Shown in pieces: positions 36,191-46,700 of a stretch of DNA of 64,000 bases; position 1 is the first letter of the stretch; each line of letters opens with the position of its first letter. A program made the position numbers and the translations under genes. The stretch is from Daucus carota subsp. sativus (taxonomy: Eukaryota > Streptophyta > Magnoliopsida > Apiales > Apiaceae): assembly GCF_001625215.2 (NCBI RefSeq), contig NC_030385.2:2907135-2971134 (forward strand), in the 5' to 3' direction. The notes below the pieces were generated by a model. The model saw nothing but the letters and a program-made list of their open reading frames with translations. It was not told the origin of the DNA and made no database searches.

Positions 36191-37801
36191 TACTTTTCAA
36201 GGAATTGCTTGCTGGTGACAAGAGCATATACAGAACAGTTTTTGGTCTCTCTCTCTGTCTCTGTGTCCTGGAAAATGATCTCCACAATTCCAAGAAGAGG
36301 GCTTTCTTTCGACAATTTCATTACTCAAGTGCCTGAATTCCATGGTAACTTTGCAGATAATTTTGTTATATAAGTTTGTGCTTGAATAAGCTTTGGGAAA
36401 GATAATGTTTTGGTAAAATATAGTTACCTTTTACATGTTTTATTATATAACAAATAACAAATGTGTTTCTATTTGTAGTTAGGACATTTGCTGCGGATCA
36501 TCAAATTGTTGTGATGAATTTGGCAATCATTTATTTGAATTAGTCAGCTCCTCGGGGGAATTCCCATCAGTTTGAAACAGAGTACTGAAGATATTAGCTG
36601 TAGTGCTCTATGCCGAGGTCTAGCATACATTTTCAGTCACATTCAATATTAAATTCTGCATAAAGCTGGTTCATCCGTTCATTGGGAATTATGGACTTGA
36701 GTTATTATGGCATTCTATTTTTTTTAAGACATTAGGCATTAATTGATTTGCAAGCAATATGCAAGGTGCCCATTTGTAAGTTTAATGCAGACTGGCCATG
36801 CATGGCCCTGATATGTATTTTAATGTTACAGGTATTTTGTTGTGTAGTTCTTTATGCTAACTGTTTTAGTTGAATTTGCAGCAAACTTGCCTGGTCCTAC
36901 GATATACATTTCTTCTTATTAGTTTTCAAGCATACTATATAATTATAGTATTAAATCCAATTATTAATTTTTTCACTCAAGTAAGGCTTAGATTAAGTAC
37001 TTTTCTTCGTGTAAATAAGATTCAATTTTCATTAGTTGTAAATAAGATTAAGTACTCTCTCTTTCTCTCATTTATGGAAACATAATTTATCTTTTATATT
37101 TTTAATCTAGGCCTTTCTCATTTTTTTGGGTGATAATGTTGTGTTGCTTCGTCTTGCAGATGTAATTATGTTTCGACTAATATACATGTTTTTAATCCAT
37201 TATTTTGTTTTTTCATGGAATTAATGAATATATTAGTATGCATTTGTTTGTCTTTGTGACGTGGAATGTGTTTTGTGAGTCATAAATTGTTACTTGAAAA
37301 GTAATTAAGGAGCATTAGTTTTCGAGAGATCTCTATGCATAATAATTTGCTTGGATCATAGAAGTAATCTGTTCCGCTATGGAATAAGATAAGCGAAACA
37401 CTTGAAGTGAAATTTTACGAGATACCAATCCTTTCATACAACCAAAGCAGTAAATCTGTTAAGCGTGTTCCTTCACTTTCTCTTTTTCTTCTGGCCATGT
37501 ATTGTTTGTTAACCTGTTAGTGATGATAACAATGTGTCGAGGTGCTGCTCCTGTTGTTTCTTTTACTGGGCTGAACAAATGAGAGCATATATTTCTTTCT
37601 TAGGTTAAATGCTTTAGTTTAAAGCTTCAGATAAATATAGTTGCATACTTTGGCTTCTGCTTTCGGGTAAACTCTTGCTACTCAGCATGTTGAGTTGTCT
37701 TCAGTAAATGCATAGGTAAAAGATAGGTAAAAGCAACTCTTTTACTGATTATGTTAACAATTTATCTATAGTGGTTGACATTCTGTTTGGTTTATTGGCA
37801 G

Positions 37802-37963
37802 AATGAAAAAGGAGTCTAAAGAGTTTGCCGAGAGCCTTTTGATGCACTAACCTGAAGGAGGAACATTACAGGAGAATTGATCAACAAAGCAGAGTTGAAA
37901 GAGTTCTGGGAACAAATTTCTGATCAAAGTTTTAAATCCAGGCTTCGAACTTTCTTCGACATG
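37802..37963 (+). pseudogene. Respiratory burst oxidase (RBOH) exon fragment
   Basis: After a GGCAG acceptor the frame reads MKKESKEFAESL, then a one-base deletion shifts it, a TGA interrupts, and it continues [19 protein letters not shown] and [12 protein letters not shown]. This is the segment just before the first EF-hand of plant NADPH oxidases. The EF-hands, the membrane core and the FAD/NADPH domains are absent. Confidence 0.82.
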
Positions 37964-38109
37964 TGGGTAGGAAAATATGATATTTTAGTCCTCATATGCA
38001 GCAAGTTCAAATTTATTTTTGTCAAAATAAAATTAGTAGATTATCTAATTCATAAAAATAAATTAATATGCAACAAATTATATAACTAATTTATTGAATT
38101 TGGGCATGT

Positions 38110-38360
38110 TTGTCTACTTCCTGTTTTCAATTCCAAGCTTATGTTTTTGGAGCTTTTGAGTTGCTGAGTAAAATAGTGGAGGACTTTGAATACCGGAGAA
38201 TTTGTCAGGCAGTTGATCAAGGTAATGAAAGCACTTTGATTTCAGAAAATGTATCGTCTTTCTCATAAATTATTTGCTTTGTCAGCTGCGAAAAGGCTCG
38301 GGTATGATACAACCGGTGGTAAGAGAGGCAGCTTTACTGTCTCCACTCATATTAAGGTAC
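38110..38360 (+). pseudogene. Two further exon-like pieces, unrecognised
   Basis: FGAFELLSKIVEDFEYRRIC followed by QAVDQ ends before a GTAATG donor at about 38221; AAKRLGYDTTGGKRGSFTV followed by STHIK lies at about 38286-38357 after a TCAG and before a GTACAT. They look like neighbouring exons but I do not recognise the source. Confidence 0.35.
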
Positions 38361-38928
38361 ATTTATGGTTTACTACACAATTAATGTAATGTATCACAGA
38401 TTTTGATTTGTACACCCATGATATAGCTAATTGTTAGAACCATTTAGATATATAGCATTCCCAAAATTTATAAGCACCAAAACATATTTGCGCGCTGTCT
38501 CTTTTTTTGGCTCTCAAAAACATAAAGTTTCATGGCTCAATACACATCAGATATGCAGACCTTTAACTCACCACTTTGCTTGAGTTTGATCCAAATGTGG
38601 ACCTCATAAAGTTTCAGGGCTTAATACACATCAGATATATAGCCTATTGATCTTAATTTCTATAGCTTTTTATTTAAAGTCTTAGATTATGTTTTACTTC
38701 TTCTGATTAACATTAATTAATTTCACATGTTCCATCAATTTTCACTCAATGCATGATTTGGTTTCATTGGAGTACATTTAGGTTTGACTCATTTAGACTT
38801 CATCAAGTTGATTTAGTTTTTTTTTTGGTTTAGAATCATTTCAATTGGACAGGGTTTAATGTATGTCAATAATCCAGATTGACTAGATCCATGTATTAAA
38901 CAAGAAATTAATCCACCATCTTTGCAAG

Positions 38929-39262
38929 GTGATTTGAAGTGGAGCTGAAGGAGGTCAAGTTGAGAGACGGCTATTATGTGATGGACCCTGAAAAGGCTGC
39001 AGAAATGGTTGATGAGAACACCATTTGTGTTGCAGCTATTCTAGGATTCACTCTTAATGGAAAATTTGAAGATGTAAGCTCTTAAATGACCTCTTGGTTA
39101 AGAAAAATGCAGAAACTAGGTAATCCAGTCTTGCTCATTAATGCATATCATTTGATGACTTGCTGGATTATAGGACCATCTTTTATCTATTTAATTTCTT
39201 TTGGTAGATGGGATACACCAATTCATGTGGACGCTCCTAGCGGTGGGTTCATTGCCCCCTTT
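38929..39262 (+). pseudogene. Glutamate decarboxylase middle exons (fragment, forward)
   Basis: Exon one (38929-39073) reads [20 protein letters not shown], then [19 protein letters not shown] up to GT at 39074. Exon two (39208-about 39262) reads WDTPIHVDAPSGGFIAPF. In plant GAD these lie just N-terminal of the PLP-lysine block SINVSGHKYG, which is missing here. The HVDA motif (PLP contact) is present. The homology stops at a T run near 39254-39262, where the inverted C-terminal piece begins. Confidence 0.88.
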
Positions 39263-39264
39263 TT

Positions 39265-39565
39265 TTTTACCTGGAACTGTAATGGGACTTCAGCTTTTCT
39301 TCACAACTTTGCCGTTGTCCACCTCAGTTGTCAACTTCTGTGTCACCTTACTTGGGAGTGTGTCAAGCTCCTCGAGCACCTGCTTGATATTTGTAACCAG
39401 GCGTTCAGCCAGAGTTCTTGAGAGTCCTCACGGATAACTACACGAAGCACAGTAACATGTTGGGCATCATGAGGCATGGTGTAAGCTGGCACAATCCAAC
39501 CATAACGCCTTAACATGTTTGAGACTTTGAATTCATTGTGTAGGCTACGATTTTTCGGAGAGAAT
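39265..39565 (-). pseudogene. Glutamate decarboxylase C-terminal exon (fragment, reverse)
   Basis: On the minus strand the frame reads [40 protein letters not shown], then a one-base loss shifts it and it continues [20 protein letters not shown] and [20 protein letters not shown], with a stop two codons later. This is the last part of plant GAD, before the calmodulin-binding tail. It points against the forward GAD exons at 38929-39262, with the junction at about 39262-39265. Confidence 0.88.
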
Positions 39566-40109
39566 TCATTGTAATTTTTGGCACAGATATTGATGGCTAA
39601 TTTCAAATTTTTAAAACAACTCATTTTTTATTTTATAATGAAAAACAACTAATATTTGGGTCTTGCATTACTTATTTTAAAATACAATATAAATGTTTAT
39701 ACTATTTTTTGTACTATTTTATTTCTATAAATTAAATTTATAGTTATATATATTTGGTCATTTGGGTCAAACATATCGTACCAAAAATTGAAATAACGAG
39801 ATTATCTCTATTATCAGATATTTTTTCAGCTTAGAATTTAATAGATCAGCACAAGAAATAGAAAAAATAAATATAAAATAATTTCTATCCAAAAACATAA
39901 AACCTCAACTCTAATCAAATACAAATTTAAGCAAACATATTTTTTTTTTGAAAAACATTAATTTAGAACGCCGATGCAGAGCGGGCAAACATACTAGTTT
40001 ACATAAATACACCAATATCTACGAGTCAGCAAGGTGGGACATCTGAACATGCATAGGTTTATGTCTTGCCTTTTCAAGATACGGCCCACGGGCCACCGCT
40101 CGTGTATTA

Positions 40110-40462
40110 GAGCATCTCCAATAGTCTCTTAAGTCATTCCTCAAATATAATATAAAATATTCACTCTTAACAATTTAATGTATATTCATCTCCAACAACA
40201 CTCTTTACATCCACTCTTAAACAATATTTTATTATTAAATGAATAGGACTACAATACTAGAGTGGAAAGAGAAAGTGGATGCTTGTATTACTTTATAATA
40301 AAATATAACTTAAGAGTGAGTGAGAGACTCTTAAAAGAGAGGAGAGAGAATAGACTCTTAAGGTTTTGAAGAGCCTTTAAGAGTCTATTGGAGCTTCCAT
40401 TTTGTTAATGCTCTCTATTTTTTCATTTAAGAGCTTGTTTAAAGAGCTTATTGGAGATGCTC
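40110..40462. mobile_element. Tourist-like MITE, second family, 353 bp
   Basis: Starts GAGCATCTCCAATAG and ends CTTATTGGAGATGCTC; TTA flanks both borders (40107-40109, 40463-40465). The interior (CTCTTAAG words in both directions) differs from the 33305 element although the termini are nearly the same. No coding. Confidence 0.85.
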
Positions 40463-42814
40463 TTATGGCAATTAACAAATTAGATAAGTTGGGAGCTCCT
40501 TTGAGTGGCTTCAAATAATAGTTATTATCAATTATTTATGATTTTATGTGATAAGATAAAAAAATATTAGATAGTTAATAAAAATGAAAATTTTAACTGG
40601 AATTTAAAATCTAATATACGATGATTATTGTTAATTTAAGATTCTTTACAGGAATCTCAGATCTAAATTGCAAATCATAAATTATAATTGATTATTCTAG
40701 ATTAGTATAAATATCTATATAAACTCATCCACCACCCTCGGCACCTAATTTTTGATAAGCATGATTCTTATGCTAATTAGGTTCATTTGTTATATAATCT
40801 AATCTATGAACCAGCTACACGAATTTGACTTGTATCTTTGTCCCTGTTTGTAAATTACATGCGTATTAAATTATCCAAAGGAGCTTTTGATGTTTGTTAA
40901 CTATCCATAGTTGCATTAAACTAAATAACATTGTTGCCTAAACAAAGGTATGGGTGCTGCATGCCTGCATAAACTAGGAGCATTTATGTCTTGATTTTTA
41001 TGTCTGGATTATTTAAATTTGTTTTTAAAAAATTCTGTCTGTGACAAGTGATTAAAAGATAAGAACTAGAGTAAGAGTATGTATGTCTTGATTTTTAAGC
41101 TGGGGTTTTAAAATTATTTCTAAAAATATCTGTTTTCATAAGTGATTAAAAATTAAGAAATAAGTCTGAAACGAACTTAAAATCAGAAAAAGTTAGACTA
41201 AAATACATTTTTCAGTGATTTAATTTTTCTACACTTTTTTTAGTTAAAATTATTTATTAATTATTTTATTTTAATATTTTTAATAAAATAAAATTATTCA
41301 AACTGACATTTTAAACACTCTGACTTATCATATCACCTTAACTTGAACGTTTTAAAATGCATTAACGTTAAAACAATGATATTATGATAGAGGTTAATGT
41401 GCAAATATTCGATTGAAATTATTACATTTTTTGTCCACGCATTAGCTGTCGATGCTTGTTTTTGCCTTTTCTTTTCTCTTTTTATCATAAAAAGGCTAAT
41501 AACTTCTGCACAATTATTTTGTATTAATAAATATATTTCATTTGTCAAGGAGTGGGTGACATCTTACGAGAGATAATATTTACATACACATGTTTACTTA
41601 GACCAATTACTTCGAGATGCATATCCAGCTATCATTCGGTATTCTCGAAATCAAATCATTCTTGTTTTTTTGGGTGTATGTCCTAAATAAAATAAATTAT
41701 CCATAAAGAATAAATATTATATATATATATATATATTCTACTAACTTTTTAAATTTTGATTCATTTCATTGAACTATATTTTCATATGTAATTTAATAAT
41801 AATAAATTTATTTTCAAATAACTAACTTTTAGTATTGAAACATTTAATGTTATATAATATTTTTACTCAATTAAATTTTATCAAAAACTAGAATATAATA
41901 TATATTTATTTGAAATAAATTAGAATTTTCTTGACTTTTAGTGCACCACTCACCATTCCTAGTAAAGGAGTATATCAATCCTCCCATATTTGTTAATTCA
42001 GAAATAGCCTTATTTGGTCCCGAATTAATAGTAAGAATTTGGTGGGGATTAGTATTAATAGATTAATAATAAGTTATATAAAAAGATGATGATAATAATA
42101 ATGATGATGATTTGGCTAGTATGTGTCTAAGGGTTGCGCTAAGTTATATCTAATCATTAATACATGAAATTTAAATTATGTTGATCAAAATGTGTTGATA
42201 GACATATCATTGAAAAACCGTAATAATGCTAATTAAAATTCCTGGTTTAATTAAAATCTTTTGATTTAAAAATATGCAATAGGTTTTGAATATCAAATTA
42301 TCTAAAATTATACATAGTACTTTTAGAGGTTTTACAAATGTAGCTACCCAATTTTAGTTATCTATATTTTTTTGCTAAGGGGTAATGGTTGGAGACCAGA
42401 ATTTTTACCTATTATCTAAAATGTGCCACATAGATGTCATGTAGGTGCCACATAAACACTTTTACCTAGGGTCTAATGCCTTGGAGTTGCTCTCATAGGT
42501 GGATTGAAAGAAGTTTCGGTTGGTTAATTTACCCGACTAAAATACACAACAGGATAAAAAGGTGTAGACGTCTGGTCACACTCACAAGTCACAAGCACAA
42601 AACTCAAAAAGAGTGTTGCACCCGGTCATCAACTGTGTCCTCTACCATTCCCAACTTTCAAGTGCGCACGCACGAGTTTGTCAAGCTAAACAAGTGGTGC
42701 AAACCGCGCCATCCCATTTTTATCTTAGCCTGCAATGCCATTCTTCTCTTTCTCATTTTTACCCATCTATATTCCGTCATGTTCATTACGTTATTTTTTA
42801 ACAAGTATTTTAAA
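40463..42814. other. AT-rich spacer
   Basis: I see no gene. A (AT)n run lies at about 41717-41738. Near 42370-42490 GGTAATGGTTGGAG...CCTTGGAGTTGCTCTC looks like a decayed MITE with GAGCAACTCCAA-type ends. Short open frames here have no protein-like features. Confidence 0.5.
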
Positions 42815-42993
42815 ATTTTCACGTAAAATATAGTTTCATAATGTTTTTTTCTAAAAAATTCTGGGAAAAAATTTGACGTTTAAATTTTTATTCATAAAAA
42901 ATAATTGAAAAAAACGTTATTTAACTATATTTTATATGAGTCTCAAAATAGGTGCAAAAAGTGAACGTAAACATCCTGACGGGACGGAGGGAG
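42815..42993. mobile_element. Stowaway-type MITE, left end lost
   Basis: The right end GGGACGGAGGGAG is followed by TA (42994-42995). The interior shows the paired arms AATATAGTTTCATAATG and CTATATTTTATATGAGT seen also in the element at 51624-51874. The left CTCCCTCCGTCCC terminus is missing or decayed. Confidence 0.65.
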
Positions 42994-43758
42994 TAGTAAT
43001 TAAAACACACAGTAGTGTAACTTTATGGATATACTATTCAAATATATATTCGATTAGTCTAAATAATCAGCATTCAACCATATGACCTATCATTGTCGAT
43101 ATTGGATATTCAAAACTAAAAAAAGTTGAGCACGTAAAAATTATTTATGCAATAAGGTATTAAATTGATACCGTTTTGACGGACTGAATTGATTGTTCAC
43201 ATTTTGGTTAATGAGATTTACGTACATGTCACGGATTACGTTAATTTTGTTTCCTTCAGATGAAAATTTGGTGCTTAGATTTTTGTTTAAAAATTAAAAT
43301 TTTCAAAAATAATTTATAAAACTACATTTTATATACACTTTAATATACATATCAAGAATCCTAACAAAAAAAATAAATACATATCAAGAATAGAAAAAAT
43401 AGAAAAATAAGTATTATAGAAGGAATTATATCTTTTATTTTAATGACGAATTTTTATGAACTCTTCTCCTCCGTGTATGAAAATCTTCTTCGATAAATTT
43501 CTTAAACCTGAATAAAAGAATATTTATTATTACATATCCATTAATACACATAAAAGATTTATTACATAAAATCACAAGAGCAGTTATATTCGTGTAAATT
43601 CAATCCAAACCGAACCCGAAAAACCGAACCCGAATATAACGAAACCAGCTGGTCCTGTTAAGTTTATCCATTTTCACACCATTTCTCCCACAGACAGCAT
43701 CTCTCAAAATTCAAACAAAAAATCATTACCAGCGAAATCTCATATCCCCCAGGATTCA

Positions 43759-46700
43759 ATGCCAAGTCCCTCCGATTCTCCCGAGGCCATCGACCCCAAC
43801 AGCGGCTACGAATCCGCTACCAGAACATTCCACAGCCTCCGTCCCCGGGTCCCACTCCCTCCTTCAACACAACCACTCTCCATCACTCAATACGCCTCCT
43901 CTCTCCTCCACTCCACCGCCTCATTCTCGCCGGAAACCACCGCCTACCTCATCGACGCCGCCTCTTCCACTCGTCTCTCCTACTCTCAGTTTCTCGAACA
44001 ATCTCGCCGTCTCTCCGCATGGCTCCGCTCGCGGTTCCCGTCGCTGTCGAGCCAGAAAGTCGCGCTCATTGTCTCGCCGCCGTCGCTGCACGTTCCAGTT
44101 CTCTACTTCTCGCTGATTTCATTAAATGTTATTGTTTCACCGGCGAATCCGCTGTCGACTCCGTCGGAATTGGAGCATCTGGTGAAGTTGTGTGATCCGG
44201 TGATCGCGTTTGTTACGAGTTCTGTTAGTTCCGTTAGACACCTGCCGGCGCTACCTACTGTTATGATCGACTCGCCTGAGTTTCTGTCGATGTTGAATAC
44301 AGAGAAATCGTATGAAATGCCGAAACAAGTGGCGGTATCGCAGTCCGATACGGCAGCGATACTTTACTCGTCCGGTACGACAGGACGCGTGAAAGGAGTG
44401 GAGCTGACTCACAGGAATTTGATCACTGTGATTGCGAATTTGTATCATAACAAGCGAGCGTCGTTGGAGGATGAAGAATTGAGTGTGGCGTTGTTTACGC
44501 TGCCGTTGTTTCACGTGTTTGGATTTTTTATGCTGATTAGGGGATTTGCGCTGGGAGAGACATTGGTTCTCATGGAGAGATTTGATTTTGTGAAGATGTT
44601 GGAGGCGGTGGAGAAGTATAAGGTTACGTATATGCCTGTTTCTCCTCCGATTGTGGTGGCGATGGCCAAGTCTGATGTGGTGAAAAATTATGATCTTAGC
44701 TCACTCAGGTTGCTTGGTAGTGGAGGTGCTGCGTTGGGTAAAGAAACTTCGGAGAGGTTCACGGCAAGGTTCCCGAATGTGGAGATATCTCAGGTACGGT
44801 GATCACACCGACGTCTATGAAGCATTGGTCGAGTACTGATAAACATCAATTTACAGTTTACGTTTCGTTCTTGTGTTGAGTTTTTCTGATATTACTGAAA
44901 TTTGATAAATATAAATTTGCTAGGTAAGATAATAAAACTTTAATAGACGGATCATTTGGATCATCTTAGGAGTTAGGATCAATCAAATTGTGTTTGCTCG
45001 AGATTTATGAGTTTATGTATGTAAATCATGTACATAGTTAGGCCGGATTTGATTGGGATTCGAGTCACTTTCAAGCTTATCTTGGTAAATTGTGTTAATA
45101 ACGAAAGCATGTTTGAATCGTATTTTGGACGGTATTAATAAGTTCCCTGCCGAATGATCTAATACTACAGTTCATTTGGGTTGCTAGGACTAGTACTATA
45201 ATGGTATGATACCATCAGACAGTTGAGGTGGGGTTGGTAATTGTTTATTTGAAATTAATGCTAATGAGTTTTGTATCATCATCTCCTAATAATGTTAGTG
45301 TCCATAATATTAAATTGCGTGAACTCTCTGACCTTTAGGGATTGTCTCCTGACCATTTCGCTGTGTCCGATATGATCAATAATTTGTATATTAGCTACTT
45401 AATCTTTGTCATTTACCTGTGACATAATATTCTAAGATGCTCAACTTTACCTACTTGTGTGTGGGTCAAGTATGCAATTGTTTATCATTCTTGCGGTAAT
45501 AAAACAAGATCTAACCATGTTCTCATATCCTGGCATGTTTTCTATTCATATTAATTCTTGTGGGATCAACTTTGTAAACAAAAGTGAAGTTTAGAGGAGG
45601 CATACTTACAGTAAGCATGACATACTTACCAAGTAGTCTTAATACCCCCGAGGTAATAGAAGTATTAGTGACTAAGAATATGTCTCACTGATAAGTTCAA
45701 CTTGGTTCCAGAAACAAAAGTATCCCTACATTGTGTTCACAATTTTCAGAGCTTTGAAAAGTCAGAAGACTTGACTTATAGAACCAAGGTCAATACAGTC
45801 TTGTAAATACAATTCAGCTTTAGCATTTGTTTGGAAAAGTCCGAAGCAGTGCTAAGGCCTACACGAATAATTAATTAGATCATCAACTTTTATGCATCAT
45901 ATTTCTTTTTCTATCGAGATTTTTATTTTTATTTTTTTGTGACCACACATTTGAATGGCTATTCATGTTTTTGGCTGTTTTGTACACAGGGGTATGGTAT
46001 GACTGAGACTGGGGGAGCAGCAACTACAATGTCTGATCCAGAGGAGAGTAAAGAGTATGGATCTGGTGGTCGCCTAGCAGCAAACATGCAAGGCAAAATA
46101 GTTGATCCCGTAACTGGCCAGGCCCTGCCACCTGGAAAACAAGGGGAGCTATGGCTGCGAGGACCTAATATCATGAAAGGTGATGCATTCACCTTTATAC
46201 TTAATTCTTATTGTTGTGTAGCTTACGCCATACGGCATTGTTTGCATTTGAGAGAAGCAGAGATGTTGCATAGCTATTTGCTAGCAAAAGTCATGTGGCT
46301 TTTCAGCAGGGCCGTGCCTGAGGGTGTGCGAGGTGTTCGACGGAACAGGGCCCAAAATTTTGAGGGGCACATGTATTGTATATGTATATGTATGTATTGT
46401 TTAAAAAAATATATATTATCTTAGCAAAATTAAAAAATGTTATATTAGTCTTAATGAAAAAGTAATTTATAATTTTTTTTAAATAAAATTAATAAGAAAA
46501 TATGTAATAAGAATATTAATCTATTTGATTAGTAATTTAGACTACTAATTTTAATAATTAAATACAATGGACAACACTAGTTTTCGTTTAGACAACTTGT
46601 ACCTTATATTATTTTTAATAATTCAATTTTTGGATATCTAATTTATTTTAACTTAGGTTTCTATTGAATGTGTATATATTCAATGAAAAAGTTAAATTAG

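Larger units (their letters stand above)
33703..39997 (+). mobile_element. Candidate Helitron carrying captured gene pieces (left end not found)
   Basis: The block holds broken exons of at least three unrelated genes (beta-galactosidase, respiratory burst oxidase, glutamate decarboxylase), keeping parts of introns and splice sites, in mixed orientation. Its right edge reads GCCGATGCAGAGCGGGC, a short imperfect hairpin, then AAACATACTAG and T: hairpin, about ten bases, CTAG, then T, the layout of a Helitron 3' end. No Rep/helicase gene is present, so it would be non-autonomous. The 5' TC end was not found; the left coordinate is only the edge of the neighbouring MITE. The first ~350 bp (CT-rich, ending in a TTGCAG site near 33945) look like a captured 5' leader. 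An alternative is serial segmental insertion of pseudogene pieces without a Helitron. Confidence 0.45.
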
